Positions 19,169 to 27,156 of a stretch of DNA of 64,000 bases are shown here, piece after piece. Made by a program: the position numbers and the translations under genes. How positions within the stretch are numbered: the first letter of the stretch is position 1; each line of letters begins with the position of its first letter. The DNA is from Bacillus_BU sp051233475 (GTDB lineage: Bacteria; Bacillota; Bacilli; Bacillales; Cytobacillaceae), in contig NZ_JBKFGH010000013.1 in the NCBI RefSeq assembly GCF_051233475.1, positions 212,403 through 276,402 of the forward strand, read 5' to 3'. Below the pieces are notes generated by a model. The model had not been told where the DNA came from and did not search any database. It was given only the letters and a program-made list of their open reading frames with translations.

Positions 19169-20293
19169 ATGAAAAAATTAAAAGTTATGACAGTTGTTGG
19201 TACCAGACCGGAGATTATAAGACTGTCAGCTGTTATTAATAAACTGGAAGAATCAAATTCTATTGAACATACTCTTGTTCATACAGGCCAAAATTATGAT
19301 TATGAATTAAATGAAGTGTTTTTTAAAGATTTTAATTTGAAGAAACCTGATTATTTTCTAAATGCAGCTACTGGTACAGCTGTAGAAACGATTGGAAATA
19401 TACTGGTTAAAATTGATCCTCTTCTGGAAGAAGTAAATCCCGATGCGTTTTTAGTTCTTGGTGATACAAATAGTTGTTTAACTGCAATTGCTGCGAAGAG
19501 AAGACATATTCCGATTTTCCATATGGAAGCTGGTAATCGGTGCTTTGATCAAAGAGTACCAGAAGAAACAAATAGAAAAATTGTAGATCATACAGCAGAT
19601 ATTAATTTAACATATAGTGATATTGCTAGAGAATATCTTCTCAGAGAAGGTTTCCCTTCTGATCGTATTATAAAGACTGGAAGTCCGATGTTTGAGGTTT
19701 TAAATTCTAGAAAAGATGACATTGAAGCATCCGATATCCTAGAAAGATTAGGATTAGAAGAAGGTAAATACTTTGTTGTATCTGCTCATAGGGAAGAAAA
19801 TATTAATTCAGAAACTAATTTTATGGAGTTAGTTGCTAGCTTAAATGCTATTGCAGAAAAGTATAAAATGTCCATTGTTGTAAGTACACATCCTAGAACC
19901 AGAAAAATGATTGAGGCGAAGGGGATAGAGTTTAATTCTTTGGTGAATACTATGAAACCTTTAGGGTTTAATGATTATGTCAAACTTCAAGTCAATGCAA
20001 GAGCTGTTCTTAGTGATAGTGGAACCATTAGTGAGGAATCTTCAATTCTTGGGTTTAGAGCACTTAATATTAGACAAGCACATGAGAGGCCAGAAGCTAT
20101 GGAAGAAGCATCAGTTATGATGGTTGGGCTTAAGAAGGACCGTATTTTACAAGGGTTAGAAATATTGGAAACACAGGATAAAGGTATGTTAAGGATTGTA
20201 GGAGATTATAGTATGCCTAATGTTTCGGAGAAAGTTTTAAGAATATTATTATCGTATACCGATTATGTTAATAGAGTTGTTTGGGGAAAATAA
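19169..20293 (+). CDS. capG: CapG/FnlC: UDP-N-acetyl-L-talosamine 2-epimerase
   Basis: This 374-aa member of the non-hydrolysing UDP-GlcNAc 2-epimerase family finishes UDP-N-acetyl-L-fucosamine synthesis. Motifs are VGTRPEIIRL, HTGQNYDYELNEVFF, FLVLGDTNSCL, HMEAGNRCFDQRVPEETNRKIVDH and SDSGTISEESS. I chose ATG 19169 because TTGGAGG lies upstream and the start then matches the family; a longer frame from 19115 would run into capF. Cotranscription with capEF is near certain. Confidence 0.94.
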   Translation: MKKLKVMTVVGTRPEIIRLSAVINKLEESNSIEHTLVHTGQNYDYELNEVFFKDFNLKKPDYFLNAATGTAVETIGNILVKIDPLLEEVNPDAFLVLGDTNSCLTAIAAKRRHIPIFHMEAGNRCFDQRVPEETNRKIVDHTADINLTYSDIAREYLLREGFPSDRIIKTGSPMFEVLNSRKDDIEASDILERLGLEEGKYFVVSAHREENINSETNFMELVASLNAIAEKYKMSIVVSTHPRTRKMIEAKGIEFNSLVNTMKPLGFNDYVKLQVNARAVLSDSGTISEESSILGFRALNIRQAHERPEAMEEASVMMVGLKKDRILQGLEILETQDKGMLRIVGDYSMPNVSEKVLRILLSYTDYVNRVVWGK

Positions 20294-20335
20294 TAATATT
20301 CTAATCATTAAAAAGAGGAGGTAGAGGATAATTAA

Positions 20336-21502
20336 ATGAAAATTACAATTGCAGGGACAGGCTATGTAGGGTTATCAAATGCAGTACTATTGGCCCAACA
20401 TAATGATGTTATTGCTCTTGATATTATTCAAGAAAAAGTGGATATGATTAACAATAAAAGGTCTCCTATTATTGATAATGAGATAGAAGAGTTTTTAGTA
20501 ACAAAAGACTTAAACCTAACTGCTACAACTGATTGTTATAAAGCTTATAAAGATGCAGATTTTGTAATCATTTCTACACCAACAAATTATGATCCGGAGA
20601 AAAATTATTTTAATACTAGAACTGTTGAAGCTGTTATTGCTAATGTTTTATCTATTAATCCAGATGCGGTAATGGTAGTTAAATCTACAGTCCCAGTTGG
20701 TTATACAGAAAAAATAAAAGAGAAATTTGAAACGGATAATATTATGTTCTCGCCTGAATTTTTACGTGAAGGAAAGGCGTTGTATGACAACTTATATCCT
20801 TCACGAATAATCGTTGGTGAACAATCTAATAGGGCTCAAATATTTGCTAACTTGTTAGTTCAAGGCGCTATTAAAAAAGATATTGATGTTTTATTTACAA
20901 ATTCAACAGAAGCGGAAGCTATTAAACTATTTGCTAACACATACCTTGCGATGAGAGTCGCATTTTTTAATGAGCTCGATTCTTATGCAGAGGTACGAGG
21001 ATTAGACAGTAAGCAAATAATTGATGGAGTAGGTCTAGATCCGCGAATTGGTAATCATTATAATAACCCATCGTTTGGATATGGTGGTTACTGCCTACCT
21101 AAAGACACAAAGCAATTATTAGCCAATTATTCTGATGTTCCTAATAATATAATGACGGCAATTGTAGATGCGAATAGAACAAGAAAAGATCATATTGCAG
21201 AAATGATTATTAAGAAAAATCCAAGAGTAGTAGGAATCTATAGGCTTACCATGAAAATGGACTCAGATAATTTTAGACAGTCAGCTATCCAAGGTGTCAT
21301 GAAGCGTATTAAATCTAAGGGTATTGAAGTTGTTGTATACGAACCAGCACTTCATGAGGAGACTTTCTTTAATTCTAGGGTGATTAATGACTTTGAAGAC
21401 TTTAAAAGAGTTACAGATGTAATCGTAGCCAATCGATTATCTGATGATTTACAAGAAGTTGAGGATAAAGTTTATACAAGGGATTTGTTTAGTAGAGATT
21501 AG
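20336..21502 (+). CDS. ugd: UDP-glucose 6-dehydrogenase
   Basis: This 388-aa NAD-dependent enzyme oxidises UDP-glucose (or a UDP-HexNAc in relatives) to the uronic acid. The sequence shows GTGYVGLSNAV near the start, STVPVGYTEKI, FSPEFLREGKALYDN and the active-site GGYCLPKDT, with the catalytic Cys at about residue 253. The compact length and PEFLREG motif fit the Ugd branch rather than WecC. GAGGAGG-like bases precede the ATG. Together with GalU it predicts glucuronic acid, or a derivative, in the polymer. It is the last intact gene before a transposon scar. Confidence 0.92.
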   Translation: MKITIAGTGYVGLSNAVLLAQHNDVIALDIIQEKVDMINNKRSPIIDNEIEEFLVTKDLNLTATTDCYKAYKDADFVIISTPTNYDPEKNYFNTRTVEAVIANVLSINPDAVMVVKSTVPVGYTEKIKEKFETDNIMFSPEFLREGKALYDNLYPSRIIVGEQSNRAQIFANLLVQGAIKKDIDVLFTNSTEAEAIKLFANTYLAMRVAFFNELDSYAEVRGLDSKQIIDGVGLDPRIGNHYNNPSFGYGGYCLPKDTKQLLANYSDVPNNIMTAIVDANRTRKDHIAEMIIKKNPRVVGIYRLTMKMDSDNFRQSAIQGVMKRIKSKGIEVVVYEPALHEETFFNSRVINDFEDFKRVTDVIVANRLSDDLQEVEDKVYTRDLFSRD

Positions 21503-21549
21503 TAGAAATATTTAACGATAAATTTCTACCCTTATTAGGAAGTGAGAAT

Positions 21550-21671
21550 AGATATAACAATTATGATAACTGGCTGAGCTGGATACATTGGTTCCCATAC
21601 AGTTTGATATTTTTTAGGTCACCAGCGAAGATATTATTGTTGTTGATAATTTGTAGAGTGGTCATAGAGTT
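21550..21671 (+). pseudogene. galE (UDP-glucose 4-epimerase) 5' remnant
   Basis: Around ATG 21563 the frame reads MITG-stop-AGYIGSHTV, the GalE NAD-binding motif with one glycine codon turned into TGA. After a shift it reads EDIIVVDNL-stop-SGHR, the next conserved GalE block. The similarity stops where the transposon ATPase fragment on the other strand begins (about 21672). The remainder of galE is absent, so the gene was probably cut by insertion or deletion and has since decayed. Confidence 0.75.
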
Positions 21672-22016
21672 TCAGTTTAGCTGCCGTTTCGCATCCCCAC
21701 GGTAAAACTTTGATTCAGACCCCAGTTGTTCCAACAGCCCTTTAAAAAAGTGGCGCGGTGTTAATTTAGAATCGGACAGATAAAGGATGTGAAATTTTCC
21801 TTTGTCCAATCCGTCCACAAACTTACGGATTGTCGTCGTCTTTCCTGCACCACTATCTCCACAAAGGACGGCAAAAAGATGTCTTTCGGCTGCATATTTT
21901 AGCCTTCCGAGAATTTCTTGCATCATGGAGGAATCATAAAGTTGGTCGGTTGGCAGATCTCTAGTGAAAGTGTGATGTCCATTTCATAGAAAGCTTCAAA
22001 CACGAGAATCATCCTC
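21672..22016 (-). pseudogene. ExeA-like transposition ATPase, frameshifted and truncated
   Basis: The minus-strand frame from 21926 encodes MMQEILGRLKYAAERHLFAVL, Walker A GDSGAGKTTT and LYLSDSKLTPRHFFKGLLEQLG, the N-terminal half of an ExeA-type AAA ATPase that works with DDE transposases. The N-terminus (FEAFYEM) lies in another frame upstream. A one-base shift restores FTRDLPTDQLYDSS between the parts. The 3' half is lost at the galE junction, so the gene is dead. Confidence 0.75.
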
Positions 22017-22019
22017 CTT

Positions 22020-22387
22020 CCAGACGGAACGGAAGGATGCGGGAGGTTTCTCTCCAGGTTTTCGTTTGATTCTAAGTGCAGATATTTTTGTATGTGCATA
22101 TTTTTGGTATTGATAACAAAATTGGGTGAACATATAGGGGTTTTCACTGTTCAGATAACACATTTTGCATTATTTATCCTAAATAGAGTAAGAGTCACAC
22201 CTTTCTTCGCAAGTTCTTTATGGACATACTCGTAATCAGGCATACTTGTGGTTCTTAACTTTCGATTGTTCAGGAAAGAGGTAACCTTGAAGCTCTCCAT
22301 CTGTGACATCAAATGATAACCGCCGAGAATATCACGTTTTTTAGCTCGTTCTAAGACAGAGGTAATAGTATTCTGGAACATCAACAA
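22020..22387 (-). pseudogene. IstA-like DDE transposase fragments
   Basis: The minus-strand frame 22387-22151 contains NTITSVLERAKKRD and MPDYEYVHKELAKKGVTLTL, resembling the N-terminal region of IS21-type IstA transposases. The catalytic core is missing. A further fragment at 22147-22020 (HIQKYLHLESNENLERNL and PHPSVPSGRR) may be the end of the same or a related transposase. Several disruptions separate the pieces. Together with the ATPase piece and the terminal repeats these form one decayed element. Confidence 0.6.
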
Positions 22388-22528
22388 CTAGAAGCGATGC
22401 GTCTCTAAGTCATACCTTAACCGTGTAGCCTTAACATTTCCCGGTACCTAATCAAAAAAACAACCTCCTATAACGATAGAATCACTGAATATACAGTGTC
22501 ATCTTCATTTTAGAAGGTTGTTCTTTTT

Positions 22529-22590
22529 CCGTGAAACTGATTCAATTTTTCCGAGGTAGTGGTTCAAATTCTCCGTGAAGCAGGTTCATT
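22529..22590. repeat. Triple 22-bp-phased repeats, probable transposon terminus
   Basis: Three related units start at 22529 (CCGTGAAACTGATTCAATTT), 22551 (CCGAGGTAGTGGTTCAAATT) and 22573 (CCGTGAAGCAGGTTCATT), each 22 bases apart. Multiple phased transposase-binding repeats are usual at ends of IS21-, Mu- and Tn7-like elements that use an ATPase partner, matching the adjacent fragments. The other end was not found in the window. Confidence 0.6.
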
Positions 22591-22603
22591 TCTAGTGAAA
22601 TAT

Positions 22604-22804
22604 TCAGTTATTAAGATCCTTTAATTGGATAATGGCGTTTTTAAGAGTTTTTGGCTTATCAAAACCATGTGCAATAGTTGTTCTAAATGTACCCAGATAA
22701 CTGGCGGTAACCATACCATAGTCCCCTTTGTTTTCGAAACCAACAAACTTAAATATGATGTTTTCATTTTCGGAGTGGAGAATCAACTGTTTGATTTTTG
22801 GCAT
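22604..22804 (-). CDS. Small hypothetical protein
   Basis: This is a 66-aa frame (MPKIKQLILHSENENIIFKF and onward) with a GGTGGTG site before its ATG. The predicted protein is soluble, with alternating beta-like hydrophobic residues and no motif I recognise. It lies in the decayed zone between the transposon end and the XRE regulator, so it could be a passenger gene or chance. Opposite-strand frames here are no better supported. Confidence 0.35.
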   Translation of the reverse strand: MPKIKQLILHSENENIIFKFVGFENKGDYGMVTASYLGTFRTTIAHGFDKPKTLKNAIIQLKDLNN

Positions 22805-23063
22805 TTCACCACCACCAAATCATAATTTATATGGATAAAAATATGTATTTGAATATTGCCATCGAAAAGGGACAGCTATGCCATGTTTCAGGGACACTAG
22901 TGACAGAATTGGGAGCCATTTATGCCATAATAGAACCACTACTACTGGTGATAGACCAGAGCTACAGCAAAGCTGCTGGCCATTGACTTTAGGATTAGTC
23001 GGTGGGGAATACATAAATGATATTTACAAAAATTATTCTTGATGTGGGTATTAACTCTAAACA

Positions 23064-23088
23064 AAGAACCAGATAAGTCTCGGTTCTT
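23064..23088 (-). terminator. Hairpin downstream of the XRE gene
   Basis: AAGAACC (23064-23070) pairs with GGTTCTT (23082-23088). On the minus strand it follows the small XRE gene by about 75 bases and is followed by a T-rich stretch, so it is a plausible terminator. Confidence 0.45.
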
Positions 23089-23162
23089 GTTAAAGTTTTG
23101 GTCAATGTGGGATATATCTTAATAGGTAAATGTAGTAAATTATTAGTAGGTCATAGAGGATA

Positions 23163-23384
23163 CTAGTCATCCGTTTCTTCTAGATCAATAATTTCACGAA
23201 TATCGTTAATGTTAAGTGATTCTGCGATACGTTCAATATGTCCCATGTGAATGTTTTGCCTCTTTTGATTGGCTAATTCACTTAATGCTGCATGGCGGAT
23301 GTCTGTTTTACGAGATAATTCTCTTAGAGACATATTTTTATTTTTAATTAGATGATGAATTTTCACAACGACTTTTTTTCCCAT
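23163..23384 (-). CDS. Small XRE/Cro-CI helix-turn-helix regulator
   Basis: This protein of about 73 aa is almost entirely one HTH domain: IHHLIKNKNMSLRELSRKTDIRHAALSELANQKRQNIHMGHIERIAESLNI, then an acidic tail (DLEETDD). The start at 23384 follows GTAGGGAG; the annotatable upstream codons (MDVGRT) would overlap that site. Such single-domain Cro-like proteins are usually local repressors of mobile or antitoxin-type genes, but no clear partner is adjacent. It lies on the minus strand in the scar between the two sugar regions. Confidence 0.8.
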   Translation of the reverse strand: MGKKVVVKIHHLIKNKNMSLRELSRKTDIRHAALSELANQKRQNIHMGHIERIAESLNINDIREIIDLEETDD

Positions 23385-23436
23385 AGTTCTCCCTACATCC
23401 AATTAAATAGACTATATAGAGAACCTAACATATTAA

Positions 23437-23478
23437 AAATCCCGAAGTGGTACGCCTTTGCGTATTGCTTCGGGATTT
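23437..23478. terminator. Strong symmetrical hairpin, probably bidirectional terminator
   Basis: AAATCCCGAAG (23437-23447) is perfectly inverted as CTTCGGGATTT (23468-23478), with an inner TACGC/GCGTA stem closing a four-base loop. It sits just upstream of the XRE gene and about 330 bases before rmlC. No gene is seen in 23480-23811. Confidence 0.65.
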
Positions 23479-23811
23479 AAATTTATCCCCAAATTTCAAG
23501 TACAGCCTAATTGGGATGTTAAAATGGTTTCACTTTCTTTCTCCAGACACAACTTTTCCTTTAAGTTATCAAATAAATTCTACTGGATATCTGCTTTGCT
23601 TTTATCCAAATTAATAGTTAACAAAAGGAACATATCATGCAATTGATTTTCCAATATAGTATTTGGTATCTTTGAGGAATAGGAATGGATTTACGGTTTT
23701 GTAAATTAATGATGGATTAGTAGGGTTATTTTTTCATTTACAGCACATTAGTATTCTATAGATTAAAAAAATAATACTTGTTTTCGTAATGAATAGGATT
23801 GAGGGGTAAAA

Positions 23812-24372
23812 ATGAAAAAGGTCGAAACTTTATTACCGGGGGTAGTGGTGATTGAACCAAAAGTGTTTGGTGATCATCGGGGCTGGTTTATGGAGACATT
23901 TAATGATGTGAAGATGAAGGAATTGGGATTAGATTTTTTCCCTGTTCAAGATAATCATTCTTATACTGCTGCAAAGGGCACGATAAGGGGATTGCATTAT
24001 CAAATGAATCCTAATGCACAGGCGAAACTTGTCAGATGTACGAAGGGTGCCATTTTTGATGTTGCCGTGGATATTAGAAAGGGTAGTCCGACCTTTGGGA
24101 AATACGTTGGGATTATTCTAGATGAGGAGAATAAAAACCAATTGTTTATTCCAAAAGGCTTTGCACATGGTTTTATGACTTTAACCGATCATGTGGAGGT
24201 TCAATATAAAGTGGATGAGCTGTATGCACCTGAATCTGACCGTGGGATTATTTGGAATGATCCCGAGATTGGTATTGAGTGGCCAATCGATCTTGTTCCT
24301 GTGTTATCCCAGAAAGATGAACATGCTCCACTGCTGGAATATGCAGATAATAATTTTATCTATGGAGAGTAA
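23812..24372 (+). CDS. rfbC: dTDP-4-dehydrorhamnose 3,5-epimerase (RmlC)
   Basis: This 186-aa cupin is the third enzyme of dTDP-L-rhamnose synthesis. Family motifs are VIEPKVFGDHRGWFMETFN, DNHSYTAAKGTIRGLHYQ with the catalytic His region, KLVRCTKGAIFDVAVDIRKGSPTFG, FIPKGFAHGF and WNDPEIGIEWP. The length is standard. The start follows TTGAGGGG. It abuts rmlD directly. RmlA and RmlB, needed for the first two steps, are not in this window and must be elsewhere if the pathway works. Confidence 0.95.
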   Translation: MKKVETLLPGVVVIEPKVFGDHRGWFMETFNDVKMKELGLDFFPVQDNHSYTAAKGTIRGLHYQMNPNAQAKLVRCTKGAIFDVAVDIRKGSPTFGKYVGIILDEENKNQLFIPKGFAHGFMTLTDHVEVQYKVDELYAPESDRGIIWNDPEIGIEWPIDLVPVLSQKDEHAPLLEYADNNFIYGE

Positions 24373-25233
24373 ATGATGAAAATTTTAGTGACGGGTTATA
24401 CAGGCCAAGTTGGGTATGATGTTGTTCAAAAAGGAATACAGCACGGCTTTGACATGATTGGTGTCGGTTCAAAAGAATTGGACATAACAGACGAACAATC
24501 GGTTTATCAATTTGTAAACGAAGTAAATCCTGATGCTATCATTCATTGTGCAGCTTATACAGCAGTTGATCAAGCGGAAAACGAAAAGGAAATCTGCTGG
24601 AATGTGAATGTGAACGGTACTAAATATTTGGCAGCTGCTGCAAAGAAAGCGAAAGCAAAGTTCGTCTATATTAGCACAGATTATGTCTTTGACGGGGAAG
24701 GCTTAGACCCTTACACGGAAAGGGATTTGCCAAAACCAGTGGGATATTATGGTGTAACGAAATATGAGGGTGAAAAACGGGTTCAGTCTCTGTTAACGGA
24801 ATGGTTCATTGTTCGAATCTCATGGGTATTTGGTATGAATGGGAAAAACTTTGTGAAGACGATGCTCCGTTTGGCAGAAACTCAGGGTGAGTTAAATGTT
24901 GTCGGGGATCAAGTTGGTTCTCCTACATACACGGGTGATTTAGCGGGATTATTATTGGACATGATTCAAACGGAACATTACGGAATTTATCATGCAACAA
25001 ATGAAGGCTTTTGTAGCTGGGCAGAATTTGCAAAGGAAATTTTCCTCCTATCAGGGAAAGAAGTGAACGTTCATACTATCACGACTAAGGAATACCCTAC
25101 AAAAGCAATTCGTCCTAAAAACTCTCGACTATCAAAACAAAAATTACTTGAAAATGGTTTTGAGTTATTACCAAGCTGGCAGGACTCATTAAAGACATAC
25201 ATAGCGGAATTAGAAACTATAAAACGTGGGTGA
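24373..25233 (+). CDS. rfbD: dTDP-4-dehydrorhamnose reductase (RmlD)
   Basis: This 286-aa SDR catalyses the NAD(P)H-dependent last step to dTDP-L-rhamnose. Visible motifs are ILVTGYTGQVGYDVV, HCAAYTAVDQAENE, YISTDYVFDG, PVGYYGVTKYEGE (Tyr-x-x-x-Lys) and RISWVFG. It begins right after the rmlC stop, with GGAGAG inside the rmlC end; two adjacent ATG codons are both possible. Rhamnose could serve the capsule, a cell-wall glycopolymer or a spore structure. Confidence 0.95.
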   Translation: MMKILVTGYTGQVGYDVVQKGIQHGFDMIGVGSKELDITDEQSVYQFVNEVNPDAIIHCAAYTAVDQAENEKEICWNVNVNGTKYLAAAAKKAKAKFVYISTDYVFDGEGLDPYTERDLPKPVGYYGVTKYEGEKRVQSLLTEWFIVRISWVFGMNGKNFVKTMLRLAETQGELNVVGDQVGSPTYTGDLAGLLLDMIQTEHYGIYHATNEGFCSWAEFAKEIFLLSGKEVNVHTITTKEYPTKAIRPKNSRLSKQKLLENGFELLPSWQDSLKTYIAELETIKRG

Positions 25234-25239
25234 ATACGC

Positions 25240-26487
25240 ATGAATCAAGATTGCAATCTAGCAGATTTATATTTTATTTTTGCAGATAATAAATATGAGG
25301 GTTATGTCACCTATGATAAATTCAAAGCACTGATTAATTTTTATGCTTTGTTATACGATAAAGTGATGATTCCCGACACTTATTTTATTAATAATCATCA
25401 CCTTATTCGGCTCATGATAGAGGATGATGGACTCGAATATATTAATAGGAAGATTATCGTTCCAACGGTAAGAGCCAATACGACTAGTTTAGTTGATGTG
25501 TATCAATCGTTTTCAGCTTCCGGAACTCTTATAAACAGAGAGTATGATTCTACAGCCTTCTTAAGTAAATTAGAGCAGATCGATTTACAGAAGGCGATTA
25601 CTTGGAAGATTGATGATATTTCCAATCATTTTACCTGGAACGTATTAGAACATAGCGATTCGCTGCCGTTAGAACCAAAGGAAAGGCAGCCTTTCTTTGA
25701 TCACTTTCAGGTGCTTGCAAATGAAAGGGCTTTGACTCGTCAGGAAATGTATCATTATATTTTTAACATCATGAAATTGCCACGCGAAAGTCAACAAACC
25801 CTGCAGCGTTATGTAGATATTCATTATAACTTTAACATTCCTAAATTCTTAGGTACATCAGCAGCATATCCAGAAAAAATGACGTTGGAGAAAACAGACG
25901 TTTCCCCGGAAAGCGTATATTTTAACCAAAATCCAACTGCTTTACATCAGAATCTACTAATGAAAGAGGAATTTGTTGAAACCAGTCTTTTTAATCAGGG
26001 CATTCTTTCAGCACTAACGGCAGAACAAATTAGCCATATTCGTACGTTAAAGGAATACCGAGGTTTTCTTAAAGCATTAAGGAAAGCGGCCCTGCCATCT
26101 TCACAAGGTAAGTTGGAGGACCGATTATTCGAGTATGTCTATATTTTTGAAAAAGAGTTGCCTACGATTATCTCAAACGATATTCGTGATTCTTTTAAAA
26201 AAGAAAAACGAAAATTAACAATCCAAACTCTTGGGAGAGATACAGTTTCTACGGATGGGGTGGGCCAGTTGCTTAGCCTTGCCGTAGAGGGAGTTACTGA
26301 ATTTGTAGGAGGAAAATTAATAGGGAACTTGGTAAATATTTTACTAAAGCCTTTATCGTCCAAAACAGAGTTAGAAATCAAAAAACTAGAGCTTCAAGGT
26401 CAAAGACAAATTGCTAAGTTAAAAACCAATGAGGGGATACTTGATACAATGAAGTCCTTTTCAATCAATACACTTGGATCAAATTGA
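25240..26487 (+). CDS. Unrecognised 415-aa protein in the rml transcription unit
   Basis: I do not recognise this protein. It starts six bases after rmlD and its end adjoins the Nudix gene, so it is probably cotranscribed with both. There is no signal peptide. The N-terminal half is mixed alpha/beta with many aromatic residues (ADLYFIFADNKYEGYV, FINNHHLIRLMIEDDG). The middle is helical and charged. Near residues 345-375 a glycine- and leucine-rich stretch (LAVEGVTEFVGGKLIGNLVN) could touch membrane. The C-terminus (ELEIKKLELQGQRQIAKLK) looks like coiled coil. No catalytic motif is evident. The coding signal is strong. Confidence 0.75.
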   Translation: MNQDCNLADLYFIFADNKYEGYVTYDKFKALINFYALLYDKVMIPDTYFINNHHLIRLMIEDDGLEYINRKIIVPTVRANTTSLVDVYQSFSASGTLINREYDSTAFLSKLEQIDLQKAITWKIDDISNHFTWNVLEHSDSLPLEPKERQPFFDHFQVLANERALTRQEMYHYIFNIMKLPRESQQTLQRYVDIHYNFNIPKFLGTSAAYPEKMTLEKTDVSPESVYFNQNPTALHQNLLMKEEFVETSLFNQGILSALTAEQISHIRTLKEYRGFLKALRKAALPSSQGKLEDRLFEYVYIFEKELPTIISNDIRDSFKKEKRKLTIQTLGRDTVSTDGVGQLLSLAVEGVTEFVGGKLIGNLVNILLKPLSSKTELEIKKLELQGQRQIAKLKTNEGILDTMKSFSINTLGSN

Positions 26488-26500
26488 GGAGACAACCACT

Positions 26501-26995
26501 ATGACATCCATCTATCAGAATCCTTATTTTAATGTAAAAGTCGACCGTGATATCCTGTCGCTAGAAAATAAGCTCGGGGGCTCAGCCATTTTGCCGGTAA
26601 CTCCTGAGGTGAAAATTATGTTGCTCCATATCTACCGTCCTGCCATTCAATCCTATTCCCTGGAGATCCCTCGTGGTTTCGGCGAGATAGGAGAAGCACC
26701 GGAAGAAACAGCCAAAAGAGAAATCATGGAAGAAATCTCTTGCGGCTGTAAACGGATTGAATCGTTAGGAACAATGTATGTTGACTCTGGATTGATGAAT
26801 ACGAAAGTAAATCTGTTTATTGGGCTTGGTACTACTAGAGTCAAAGATGAAGTTCAAAAAGCAGAAGGAATTAAGGAAGTGCAGCTTTTTAGTTATGATG
26901 AAGTACGCGCTATGGCATTAAACGGCCAAATCAACGACTCCTTTACCCTGGCCGCCATCCTCCGGTCGTGGAACCACCCGGTTTTTGGTTCATAA
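26501..26995 (+). CDS. Nudix hydrolase
   Basis: This protein of about 164 aa carries a Nudix box (GFGEIGEAPEETAKREIMEEI) matching GX5EX7REUXEEXGU except that the late Gly is Ser. The upstream strand VKIMLLHIYRPAIQSYSLEIPRGF resembles ADP-ribose/ADP-sugar pyrophosphatases. ATG 26501 is chosen because GAGGAGA lies eight bases before it; the longer frame from 26474 overlaps the previous gene and lacks a site. Substrate could be a nucleotide sugar, in keeping with the neighbours, but this is inference. Confidence 0.85.
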   Translation: MTSIYQNPYFNVKVDRDILSLENKLGGSAILPVTPEVKIMLLHIYRPAIQSYSLEIPRGFGEIGEAPEETAKREIMEEISCGCKRIESLGTMYVDSGLMNTKVNLFIGLGTTRVKDEVQKAEGIKEVQLFSYDEVRAMALNGQINDSFTLAAILRSWNHPVFGS

Positions 26996-27019
26996 GTGGT
27001 TCATAGGTTTGGTGCATAG

Positions 27020-27120
27020 GGATGGTTCTTGTGTTTCATTTTGATTAGGGGGGACGGTTCTCGTGTTTCATTTTTAATAGAATCAGTTAGAGGGATTGGG
27101 AACGGAAGAACCGTCCCTAA
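27020..27120. repeat. Cluster of three GGGACGGTTCT-family repeat units
   Basis: There are variant unit GGGATGGTTCTTGTG (27020-27034), forward unit GGGGACGGTTCTCGTG (27050-27065) and inverted unit AAGAACCGTCCCTAAG (about 27107-27122). They fill the gap between the Nudix gene and the GLUG protein gene. Confidence 0.8.
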
Positions 27121-27156
27121 GTAACAGACCTAAGTAACAGAAAAGGGGAAAGTAAT

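Noticed and set aside
22798..23014. Overlapping small frames on both strands (22798-22986 plus, 22820-23014 minus)
   Set aside because: No ribosome binding sites and no recognisable motifs; the two frames overlap each other on opposite strands in a decayed region.
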